Assembly (NCBI GenBank): GCA_903921945.1
Contig: CAIXSC010000203.1
Coordinates: 1 to 7,274 of the forward strand
Reading direction: 5' to 3'
DNA: 7,274 nucleotides
Origin: an uncultured Planctomycetaceae bacterium
GTDB taxonomy: Bacteria; Planctomycetota; Planctomycetia; Pirellulales; Pirellulaceae
The notes below the pieces were generated by a model, which did no database searches, was not told the origin of the DNA, and worked only from the letters and a program-made list of their open reading frames with translations. Position numbers and translations under genes: made by a program. Within the stretch, counting starts at the first letter, position 1. Each line of letters begins with the position of its first letter. Positions 1-5,473 of this stretch are shown piece by piece.

Positions 1-599
1 AGGAATCCGGTACTTTCGCACCGACTCGGGCTTCGAACAACCGACGAACAAACACGCCAGCATCGTCACGAACCCAGTGAGGATGGCACCCTTGAAGTTG
101 GGGCCATTAGAGACGGGGCCAGCAGAGACGGGGCCAGTGCCGATGGGGCGAGCAGAGACGGGGCCAGCAGAGACGGGGCGAGCGCCGATTGGACTAACGC
201 AGGGAGGACGCCAGTGCGTACCTTTCCAACGCCCAGAGTTCCCGCGCCAAGTCGATTTCGGCCGCTCGACGGAACGGCCGGCGCGGGCGGAGACGCGGTT
301 AGCCGAGCCACGGGGCGCGACCCGCGACGCTCGTGGGCAATCTTGGGACATCATGCGAATGGATTTCACCAGTGCGCTAGACAGCGACGGCGATCTCGCG
401 GCGCCGCGGTTCGAGCAGGCGACGCGAGACGGATCGGTGTTGCGGCGCGAGGGAGGATCACGGGCGGTGGGAGGTGGCGGGGCGGCACGTCGCCGCTGCC
501 GTCCCTGCCGTCGTGATTATAGATGTCAGGCGGCCGAAAGGTAGTCCGTGCCTGCCTCGCCCAAGCAGACCTGTTGGCGCCTTGCCGTCGACGGGACGC
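1..599. other. Left-edge region without a confident gene
   Basis: No convincing gene is visible here. Two forward frames are open from the left edge, one to a stop at 514-516 and one to 542-544. Their predicted products are Arg/Gly/Pro-rich, show no recognisable domain, and look like chance open frames in GC-rich DNA. One of them could be the tail of a gene entering from outside the window. The only clear structure is the 15-bp tandem repeat array at about 70-189. The right end lies just downstream of the leftward DUF1559 gene, and no intrinsic terminator with a T-tract is visible. Confidence 0.5.
70..189. repeat. 15-bp tandem repeat array with 45-bp higher-order structure
   Basis: Six clear 15-bp units lie at 100-189, each beginning GGGGC(C/G)A. 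Two more degenerate units seem to precede them (70-99). The units are not random: they form a trimer of two units ending AGAGAC and one ending GCCGAT, and this 45-bp block occurs twice (100-144 and 145-189). Because the unit is 15 bp, every reading frame gives a five-residue repeat. In the frame starting at base 1 it reads GASRD/GASAD, and the differences between the two trimers fall mostly at third codon positions. No translated pentapeptide family is convincingly matched. Confidence 0.85.
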
Positions 600-1697
600 T
601 TACGGCAGCGTTACGGGAATCCCATCGTTTCGCCCGGCCATCGCCCGAAAGACGCGGAGATCGACCGTCGTGGAAATCGTGTGGGTCGAGCCGTCCATCA
701 ACAGAAACAGGCAGCCGCCGGTGTGGGCACTCCAGAAGCCGCCCGGACTTCCCGTCGGCGCGTTGGGGCCACCAGAGCGGACGTGAACCGCGGCCATGGT
801 GATCGCCGGTCGAGCGGTTTGCCCAACCGTTTGTCCACGTCGCTGAGCGACCCGCGGCGAAAACACCGTTTGAGCGGTCGGGATCACGCCCGCCCATCCA
901 TTCGGCGTGAACATGCTCGCCCGCTCCCCCAGGGCGATGGTGTTCGAGGTGCCGTCGGTGATGTCCGCGTGGCGAACGCCGGCATTGCGGTGGAAGATGC
1001 CATTGAACGGCTGCTCTTCGTAGAGCGCCGTGTAAGCGGGCGAGTTAGCCGGATCGCCACCGCCCAAACAGCCGACGTAACTGGTATGCGATAAGTCGCT
1101 GAGGCCAAGCGACGCGGGCCACACCGTCACCGGCCCCGACCACGCATCGGATGGGCACTGGAAAGCGGAAACCCGGGTGCTCCGAGCAGGCTGGTTGGCA
1201 ATGTCCGTGATCGGCAAATTGAAATTGACGGTCCCATGCAAACCCGACTGCTCCATCTGCGGCAGTAGCAGGGCGAAAAAACTCCATCCCGGACCAACTT
1301 CCGGCACCGGATCGTTGGCTCCACCGGGCCATACACCGGTCACACGGGAAATAAATCCCGGCGGGAACGTGCCGTGAGCCGACTCGTAGGTTTGCAGGGC
1401 AAGACCGATCTGCTTCAGATTGTTGGTGCATTGAATGCGACGAGCCGCTTCGCGAGCGGCCTGCACGGCGGGAAGCAACAACGCCACCAAGACGCCAATG
1501 ATTGCGATCACGACCAGCAGTTCGACGAGCGTGAATCCACGTCTCCGCGAGGATTTTCCGAGGCACCGGGAACATGTCTCGACGGGCGATTCGCAGGAAG
1601 CATTCGCGAATCCGGCCGCGCCAGCGCAAGGCGGAACGCGTCGAGCGATTCGGGAGACGAAACCGGAACAGGCTGTCGCGAGCAGTTCGAGAGCCAT
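600..1697 (-). CDS. DUF1559 domain protein with prepilin-type N-terminal signal
   Basis: This is a member of the large planctomycete DUF1559 (SBP_bac_10) family: pseudopilin-like proteins with a type IV prepilin signal, probably inserted in the membrane and exposed outside. Their individual roles are unknown. Numbered from the ATG at 1697 (365 aa), the processing motif is RRRG|FTLVELL, with cleavage after Gly54 and the conserved Glu at +5 (Glu59). A hydrophobic helix follows (about 60-77). Then come the family landmarks: AAREAARR, NNLKQIGLALQTYE, the DGTSNTIALGE segment (about 248-258), and the C-terminal H-X9-DG motif (His325, Asp335-Gly336). A GTG three codons upstream (1706) is possible, but the AAAGG Shine-Dalgarno (1707-1711) abuts it and is well spaced (9 nt) for the ATG. 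The 54-residue leader is unusually long and holds five cysteines. The gene is divergent from hemP. Family assignment is firm; the function of this paralogue is not. Confidence 0.95.
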   Translation of the reverse strand: MALELLATACSGFVSRIARRVPPCAGAAGFANASCESPVETCSRCLGKSSRRRGFTLVELLVVIAIIGVLVALLLPAVQAAREAARRIQCTNNLKQIGLALQTYESAHGTFPPGFISRVTGVWPGGANDPVPEVGPGWSFFALLLPQMEQSGLHGTVNFNLPITDIANQPARSTRVSAFQCPSDAWSGPVTVWPASLGLSDLSHTSYVGCLGGGDPANSPAYTALYEEQPFNGIFHRNAGVRHADITDGTSNTIALGERASMFTPNGWAGVIPTAQTVFSPRVAQRRGQTVGQTARPAITMAAVHVRSGGPNAPTGSPGGFWSAHTGGCLFLLMDGSTHTISTTVDLRVFRAMAGRNDGIPVTLP

Positions 1698-1743
1698 GGT
1701 GGGCACCCTTTCCCAACGATTTCCAGAAGCGGTTGTTCGACCA

Positions 1744-1759
1744 GCACGAACGATCGTGC
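1744..1759. promoter_or_regulatory. Inverted repeat upstream of the DUF1559 gene
   Basis: GCACGA-ACGA-TCGTGC is a perfect 6-4-6 dyad, 47-62 bp upstream of the DUF1559 start codon in the hemP/DUF1559 divergent region. Its position would suit an operator or a 5'-leader hairpin. No -35/-10 pair for the leftward gene is recognisable around it, so its role is a guess, and a six-base arm can arise by chance. Confidence 0.25.
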
Positions 1760-1877
1760 GGCGAACGCGGCAACGTGGCTGGCTAGGGCAGCGGCCAAGC
1801 GAACTCGATCGGAAGTCGCCTGGGCCGGCCGGTGCTGGCTACGGACTCGTCGATCCCCAATCCCAGGTGAACGACGA

Positions 1878-1906
1878 TTGACTTTGATACTGAGTCTCAA
1901 TATACA
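1878..1906 (+). promoter_or_regulatory. Sigma-70-type promoter of hemP
   Basis: The -35 element TTGACT (1878-1883) matches 5 of 6 consensus bases. The -10 element TATACA (1901-1906) matches 4 of 6. The spacer is exactly 17 bp, the optimum. Transcription would start near 1913, giving a leader of about 26 nt before the ATG at 1939. The -10 overlaps the upstream in-frame ATG (1906), which makes that codon an implausible start. Confidence 0.7.
1884..1900. promoter_or_regulatory. Fur-box-like operator inside the hemP promoter spacer
   Basis: TTGATACTGAGTCTCAA is a 17-bp palindrome around a central G (1892), with 7 of 8 base pairs symmetric. The core TGATACT-G-AGTCTCA follows the 7-1-7 pattern of the classical Fur box (TGATAAT-N-ATTATCA), with mismatches at one position in the left half and two in the right. 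It fills the whole -35/-10 spacer, so a bound dimer would block RNA polymerase. With an iron-uptake-type gene directly downstream, repression by a Fur-family regulator under iron-replete conditions is the natural inference. The regulator itself is not in this window. Confidence 0.7.
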
Positions 1907-1938
1907 TGGCGAGGTTCAGTTCGCAACGGGGACAGCGC

Positions 1939-2151
1939 ATGACGGGCGAAAAAAACGGGACGGGAATTTCAGAGCCAGCGTCGCACACGGCGGGAGGTGG
2001 CGCATCGAGTCCACCTGCTCGCAACGACGACGGCCTCGTGCTCGAGTGGGAGGCGATGTCCGCCGGACGCAAGACAGTCTGCATCCGCTACAGAGGAATG
2101 GACTATCAGCTCCGCGAGACGCGCAACGGGAAACTGATCCTCACCAAGTGA
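1939..2151 (+). CDS. hemP: Hemin uptake protein HemP family
   Basis: This small protein (70 aa) resembles the HemP/HmuP family, short proteins linked to haem and iron uptake and usually controlled by Fur. In some bacteria HmuP is needed for expression of a haem receptor, while other HemP proteins are implicated in uptake itself. The family signature is at the C-terminus: GRKTVCIRYRG, then YQLRETRNGKLILTK ending exactly at the stop, a basic motif expected to form a compact beta-rich domain (about residues 42-70). The first 40 residues are low-complexity Gly/Ala/Ser/Pro and probably disordered. An in-frame ATG at 1906 would add 11 residues, but it lies in the -10 box. The ATG at 1939 has GGGGA (1928-1932) six bases upstream and is preferred. 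No haem receptor, TonB or ABC transporter gene is adjacent, so the protein it serves is elsewhere. Start choice is an inference. Confidence 0.85.
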   Translation: MTGEKNGTGISEPASHTAGGGASSPPARNDDGLVLEWEAMSAGRKTVCIRYRGMDYQLRETRNGKLILTK

Positions 2152-2247
2152 GCGGGCGAGGGGATGAGCACGATCCGTTCGCGATCCGGAAAACGCGGGC
2201 GATGACCTGAGGTGCGATCCCGCCGCTGCGCAGGCTCAAACCAAGCA

Positions 2248-2271
2248 GTGCGAGACTCCTCCGTTTCGCAC
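2248..2271. terminator. Possible hairpin between convergent hemP and lipoprotein genes
   Basis: GTGCGA (2248-2253) pairs with TCGCAC (2266-2271) around a 12-nt loop in the 185-bp gap where hemP and the lipoprotein gene converge. Position fits a bidirectional terminator. The loop is long, and there is no T-tract on either side, so it is only a weak candidate. Nothing else stands out in this gap. Confidence 0.2.
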
Positions 2272-2336
2272 GGTTGGCGGGTGGGGCGAACGGCCAAACA
2301 GATTTGGCTTTCGTGGTTGGCACGTGTGCAATCGGG

Positions 2337-3170
2337 TTAGCGAGGCGGCATGGCGGGAGCGATTCCCGAAGACCCCGAAGATGCGGCGTTGGCCGCGTTT
2401 CCCGCCGAACGTGGCATCCAACCCGATTCGGATCGACCATTGCGAGGCGCGAGTTGGTCAAATCCGCGGGAATCGCCGGTGGCGGAATTCGGCGCGGAAC
2501 CTGTGCCCGCACCGCTCGCCATTCGCGAACCACCGACCGACCCAGCGCTGTTCGGGGTCGCCGAAATGAATTGACTGTCGCGTGGCGCTCCCAATTGCAG
2601 AGGGCGAAAGCCGCCCGCATTCGTTCCACCAGCCATGTTGCCGTTGTGGATTGCGCTGCCGCTGCCGTTCCCGCCGCTGCCGCTGCTGGTTCCGCTGCCG
2701 CTGCCGCCGCTGCCCATTCCCATACCGCTGCTACCGCTCAGAGGGTTGGGCCACGACAGGGAAGATCCCGGCGAGTTCCCCAGGTCATTGGCGGAGACCA
2801 GCCGGCCTGCGCCGGCGCCGCCAACCACGCGGGCCAGTTGCTTTTCGGCATCCGCCAGTCGCTGGTTGGCGGTTCGCAGCTCGGTCGTCAGCGATTCGCC
2901 GCGTTTTTGCTCGTCGACGAGGCGTGACAGCAGTTGTTTCTTTTCGGTCTGGCATCGTTCCAACTGCGGTGGGCTTGTGGAGAGGCAGCCGACGCAGGGG
3001 GCGGACAATAGCCACGCTAACAGCATTCGGGGAAACAAACGGACAAGGCATGGGCGCGAACCACCGCGCGGCGATTGGGCGGTGCTGGCGTCGGAACCCC
3101 GCATGGCGGGACCAACGGCACGCATTGTGGAGAGGTCGTCTGACCGCCCAATCCATCGGGCTTTATTCAT
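2337..3170 (-). CDS. Predicted lipoprotein with coiled coil and Gly/Ser-rich tail
   Basis: I do not recognise this 277-residue protein as a named family. The start at 3170 is supported by a strong Shine-Dalgarno AAAGGAG (3180-3186) with 9-nt spacing. This start leaves a long basic N-region (1-48) before the hydrophobic core MLLAWLLSAPCVGC (49-62). Cys62 lies in an acceptable but non-classical lipobox (C-V-G-C), so lipid anchoring in an outer or cytoplasmic membrane is likely. Residues 68-115 are Gln/Glu/Lys/Arg/Leu-rich (CQTEKKQLLSRLVDEQ, then TANQRLADAEKQLARVV) and predicted to be coiled coil. From about 116 on the chain is low-complexity Gly/Ser/Asn/Ala, most extreme at 145-172, and has no visible catalytic motif. 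An alternative start at Met23 (3104) or Met49 (3026) lacks a comparable ribosome site. It follows the HTH gene on the same strand after 99 bp and may or may not be cotranscribed. A structural or scaffold role is only a guess. Confidence 0.75.
   Translation of the reverse strand: MNKARWIGRSDDLSTMRAVGPAMRGSDASTAQSPRGGSRPCLVRLFPRMLLAWLLSAPCVGCLSTSPPQLERCQTEKKQLLSRLVDEQKRGESLTTELRTANQRLADAEKQLARVVGGAGAGRLVSANDLGNSPGSSLSWPNPLSGSSGMGMGSGGSGSGTSSGSGGNGSGSAIHNGNMAGGTNAGGFRPLQLGAPRDSQFISATPNSAGSVGGSRMASGAGTGSAPNSATGDSRGFDQLAPRNGRSESGWMPRSAGNAANAASSGSSGIAPAMPPR
2655..2738 (-). repeat. Low-complexity Gly/Ser-coding tract
   Basis: Within the lipoprotein gene, a run of near-identical GGC/AGC-type codons (on the forward strand repeated GCTGCCGCTGCCG-like words) encodes residues 145-172, almost all Gly and Ser. 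Such tracts change length easily by slippage, so size variation between strains is expected. It reads as a flexible linker. Confidence 0.75.
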
Positions 3171-3179
3171 CGTTCGCGA

Positions 3180-3186
3180 CTCCTTT
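3180..3186 (-). promoter_or_regulatory. Ribosome binding site deciding the lipoprotein start
   Basis: AAAGGAG on the reverse strand, 9 nt before the ATG at 3170, is the strongest Shine-Dalgarno on the reverse strand of this window. It is the main reason for accepting a long 48-residue region before the lipoprotein signal core rather than one of the internal methionines. Confidence 0.7.
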
Positions 3187-3254
3187 CGCGATTCCGTCCA
3201 CTTGTCGGTTGCCTCCGCCCGGACCGGATTCGATCGGGCGGCTGGGCCGACACC

Positions 3255-3273
3255 GTAGCGGCCTGGCCGCTAC
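3255..3273 (-). terminator. Perfect hairpin overlapping the HTH-gene stop codon
   Basis: GTAGCGGCCTGGCCGCTAC is a perfect inverted repeat with nine-base arms around one central base; a real RNA would form eight pairs and a 3-nt loop. The TAG stop of the HTH/TM gene (3272-3270) lies in its first arm as read in the transcript. No U-tract follows, so it is not a canonical intrinsic terminator. It could attenuate read-through into the lipoprotein gene or protect the 3' end of the upstream message. Confidence 0.5.
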
Positions 3274-4577
3274 ATCTTCAGCGAATCGATAATCATGTCC
3301 ATGACGCTGGAACTCATCGTGGCCGAGCTATCGAACGCCCACATGTTTCGCAACACGTCGATCATCAACATGCACGTCAGGCTCATGACCATGAACACGG
3401 CCAATAGGCTGAGCACGTTGAAGATCGAATACGGGGCTTCGACGGGGCCGGGAGCGTAGGCGGGCTGGGCACCGGCCGCGCCCATAGCGCCGGGCGCTAG
3501 CCCCGCTGTCATGCCGCCACCGAAATTCATCGGAGCTCCGCCGAGGTTGTCGGGCATGTTCGGGTTGAGCATCGCGCCGCCCGCCGCCCCCATCGCGGCA
3601 CCAGCCATGCCAGCGACACCCATGTCCGCCATTCCGGCTTCGAATTGCTCGGAATCCTCGAGGGCGATGACTTGTGAACCGCTGTCCGACGAATCCTCGC
3701 CACCCATGTCCGCCAAGGGGGACAACGCGAATTCCTCGTCTTGTTTCAGCATCGTCGCTTGGTCGGGATCGGAAGCGACTTCGGCTTCCTCGAGCGCGAC
3801 CATGTCTTCGTCTTCGGGCAGTTCGAGCGAATCGATTTGCGAACCGCCCAGTTCCAGCGGTTCTTCGAGGGACAATCCGGAATCCGATGGCTTGCCAATA
3901 TTGATGCCGCTGCCGCCCGGGTCGAGCGACACGTCGCTGCCGATCCCGCTGCCACCCAGCACCAAGTCGTCGCTATCTTCGCCCAGACTAAGCGCGCTCT
4001 CCTCGCCCAGATCGATGGTATTCATCTTTAGGGCGTCGGATCCCAGTGAAGCGGGGGTTTCGGAGGCTAGCGAGAGATCGCCCGTGCCGCCGGCTTGAGG
4101 CGACTTCAGCGCCGCTTCTTTACCGCCAAGCACCCCGGAGCCGCCGGAGAGCTTCAGGTCGCTCGAACCGGCCTCGTCGAGCAGATTGAGGCCGCTTCCG
4201 GGCTTGTCGTCAGCCAGTTTGATGTCGCTGTCCGCCGGACTCTGGCCAGCTTTCTTTTTGCCGATGATCGTACTCGAGGAAGTCGGCGGGCTTTTGCCCA
4301 ACGCTTCGTCGCTGACCAGGATCGAAACCGAGTCCAGGTCGCCACTCGATTCATCGTCGTCGGCCAGTGGCGGTTCCAAGGCCAATTCGTACGAGGAATC
4401 CGAAGTGCCGCCGGCCGCCATCTCGTCCTTAACCCGTGTCACTTCCTCGGGCTTGAATTTCCAACTGGCGCCGTCCCGGTAACCGTGGATGTCGCCCTTT
4501 TGACGCATTTCTATCAGTTGTTCCGGGGAGACACCCAGAATCTTCGCGGCGTCGTTCAGCTCGAGGAAGCGGGACAT
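3270..4577 (-). CDS. HTH-domain protein with acidic repeat linker and C-terminal transmembrane helix
   Basis: This 435-residue protein has three parts. Residues 3-52 form a MerR/excisionase-like winged helix-turn-helix (LNDAAKILGVSPEQLIEMR, then GYRDGASWKFKPEEV), of the kind often annotated as an 'excisionase-family' or helix-turn-helix domain. Residues about 58-315 are Asp/Glu/Ser/Gly-rich, with short degenerate repeats such as SDIKL, SDLKL, GDLSL, SDVSL and SGLSL, and are probably disordered. A Met/Ala/Gly-rich stretch (318-375) leads to a hydrophobic segment (385-409) predicted to cross the membrane, then a 26-residue tail. The ribosome site AAGG overlaps the stop codon of the gene upstream, only 10 bp away, implying translational coupling. 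To my knowledge this layout recurs in planctomycetes without an assigned function. If the HTH binds DNA, the protein would tether DNA to the membrane; it may instead bind protein. It is not a phage excisionase, given its length and anchor. Confidence 0.85.
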   Translation of the reverse strand: MSRFLELNDAAKILGVSPEQLIEMRQKGDIHGYRDGASWKFKPEEVTRVKDEMAAGGTSDSSYELALEPPLADDDESSGDLDSVSILVSDEALGKSPPTSSSTIIGKKKAGQSPADSDIKLADDKPGSGLNLLDEAGSSDLKLSGGSGVLGGKEAALKSPQAGGTGDLSLASETPASLGSDALKMNTIDLGEESALSLGEDSDDLVLGGSGIGSDVSLDPGGSGINIGKPSDSGLSLEEPLELGGSQIDSLELPEDEDMVALEEAEVASDPDQATMLKQDEEFALSPLADMGGEDSSDSGSQVIALEDSEQFEAGMADMGVAGMAGAAMGAAGGAMLNPNMPDNLGGAPMNFGGGMTAGLAPGAMGAAGAQPAYAPGPVEAPYSIFNVLSLLAVFMVMSLTCMLMIDVLRNMWAFDSSATMSSSVMDMIIDSLKM

Positions 4578-4580
4578 TTT

Positions 4581-4590
4581 CGAACCTTTA
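4581..4590 (-). promoter_or_regulatory. Stop/Shine-Dalgarno overlap coupling two genes
   Basis: Read on the reverse strand, TAAAGGTTCG contains the TAA stop of the secreted-protein gene fused to the AAGG ribosome site of the HTH/TM gene, whose ATG follows after a few bases. This arrangement is typical of translational coupling and of co-regulated partner proteins. Confidence 0.6.
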
Positions 4591-4959
4591 GCGGGGAGGC
4601 AGTAACGTGCGTATTTCCTGCGGCGATGGTTCGCCGCTATTAAATTCGTCCAGCAACAAGTCCGCCTGCAGATTACGCGCGCTCTTCAGCACGACCTGAC
4701 CCGAGTTGCGGTCGACGTGGTACACCGCAAGCGCCCGGGTCCGGCTATCCAGCACCAAGAGCTGCTGTGGACCGCCGGTCCCATCGCTCCACATCGCGAC
4801 GCAATCGCCGGCTTGGGCCGTCCGTGCCGTTCCCGAGGGGACGGGAGCCGACACTGCGGCGGGTCGCTGTCCGTACAACAGCGGTCCATCCGCCTGGACC
4901 ATGCCAAAGCCGAGCACTAAACCTGTGGCGAACAATAGCCCCAACGCCGCAGTTCGCAT
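4588..4959 (-). CDS. Small secreted protein, conserved-looking, function unknown
   Basis: This 123-residue protein has a clear Sec signal peptide: MR, then a hydrophobic core (AALGLLFATGLVLGFGM) and a plausible signal-peptidase I site after VQA (about residue 23). The mature part (about 100 aa) contains the segment LLVLDSRTRALAVYHVD, then SGQVVLKSARNLQADLLLDEFN and a C-terminal PQEIRTLL. It suggests a beta-strand-rich domain followed by a short helix. I recall similar sequences in other planctomycetes, but no named domain or activity. The start is supported by GAGAGG (4966-4971) six bases upstream of the ATG. It is the first gene of a probable operon with the HTH/TM gene. Pairing suggests a shared role, perhaps at the membrane or outside it. 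Function cannot be inferred further. Confidence 0.8.
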   Translation of the reverse strand: MRTAALGLLFATGLVLGFGMVQADGPLLYGQRPAAVSAPVPSGTARTAQAGDCVAMWSDGTGGPQQLLVLDSRTRALAVYHVDRNSGQVVLKSARNLQADLLLDEFNSGEPSPQEIRTLLPPR

Positions 4960-5008
4960 GACACGCCTCTCGTCCCTGAGAAGTTACGCGGAAATTCGGG
5001 CCTACGTA

Positions 5009-5036
5009 ATCTTAGAAGGTGAATTCCGCAATTCAA
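5009..5036 (-). promoter_or_regulatory. Candidate promoter of the secreted-protein/HTH operon
   Basis: On the reverse strand TTGAAT (5036-5031) and TAAGAT (5014-5009) are separated by 16 bp, each matching four of six sigma-70 consensus bases. The start site would fall near 5002, leaving a leader of about 43 nt before the ATG at 4959, which carries its own ribosome site. It is the best match in this locally AT-richer stretch but remains unproven. Confidence 0.4.
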
Positions 5037-5274
5037 GCAAAATTGACTCGGGAGATTATCCAGCTTCCCACCGCTCGGCAAGGGCGAAAAAAACGTTCGA
5101 ACCCCTCTAGGCGGTGCCTGTGGCCGCCATTGTCGATCCGCGTCGTTCGGCTGTGGCGAAAGCGGGGCCTGCAGTCGCCGCACTCCAAAGGCGGCTACCG
5201 CCGCGCCAGTCGCTACCGCTGAATGGACGTCGAGTTTGCCCGACATGGGACGAATTCGGGAATCGGGAATTAGT

Positions 5275-5294
5275 GATTCGGGCGGCCCTGAATC
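5275..5294. repeat. Imperfect inverted repeat
   Basis: GATTCGGG and CCCTGAATC pair with one bulged base around a short loop. It lies about 180 bp upstream of the beta-solenoid gene, just after three near-copies of the word CGGGAAT/TTCGGG. It could be an operator or a remnant of a small repeat; nothing decides between them. Confidence 0.3.
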
Positions 5295-5458
5295 GCTTGG
5301 TTTCGGTTGTATCGATTATGTGGACTGCGCGGGGTTTTTGGGCGGGCTGGCGAGAAACTAGCGACGGCGGCGCCGAGATTTTCCTTGAAATGCCATTAGG
5401 CCCAGATAGTATCGATTGAAACAGTTTTTCAGGTTGACCATCGCAAGTCCGAACGGAT

Positions 5459-5465
5459 AGAGGAG
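5459..5465 (+). promoter_or_regulatory. Ribosome binding site of the beta-solenoid gene
   Basis: AGAGGAG sits 8 nt before the ATG at 5474, a near-ideal Shine-Dalgarno. It fixes the start upstream of the Arg-rich N-terminus, ruling out the internal Met37 as the normal start. Confidence 0.8.
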
Positions 5466-5473
5466 ACGGGGCA

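Larger units (their letters stand above)
4960..5473. other. 514-bp divergent intergenic region
   Basis: No credible gene lies between the leftward operon and the rightward beta-solenoid gene. Short open frames here have no family resemblance and overlap the neighbouring genes. The operon-proximal part (4960-5100) is AT-richer and holds the candidate leftward promoter. The middle contains small GC-rich hairpins (for example GGCGG-CTA-CCGCC near 5191-5203, and a bulged dyad at 5275-5294). No convincing -35/-10 pair was found for the rightward gene. The TTGACC at 5434-5439 is too close to the ribosome site to serve. Confidence 0.6.

Noticed and set aside
1374..2210. Rightward 278-codon open frame
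   Set aside because: It is antisense to the prepilin region of the DUF1559 gene and overlaps hemP in another frame; the product is low-complexity and without any domain.
2274..3292. Rightward open frames with Ala- or Pro/Leu-rich runs
   Set aside because: They are antisense readings of the Gly/Ser-coding tract of the lipoprotein gene; the runs are artefacts of the repeated GCTGCCG-type words.
3270..4577. Phage excisionase
   Set aside because: Excisionases are short (about 60-100 aa) and soluble; this protein is 435 aa with an acidic linker and a membrane helix, and no integrase or attachment sites are visible.
3511..4643. Rightward Ser/Pro-rich open frames opposite the HTH/TM gene
   Set aside because: They mirror the acidic Ser/Asp repeats on the opposite strand, while the leftward frame has a clear HTH, transmembrane helix and ribosome site.
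5090..5107. Possible tRNA T-arm (TTCGAAC followed by CCCC)
   Set aside because: The flanking bases do not pair as a five-base T-stem, and no anticodon or acceptor stem is found within the required distance; it is simply a TTCGAA palindrome.
5434..5462. TTGACC as a -35 for the beta-solenoid gene
   Set aside because: A -10 at the proper distance would coincide with the Shine-Dalgarno AGAGGAG, leaving no room for a transcribed ribosome site.
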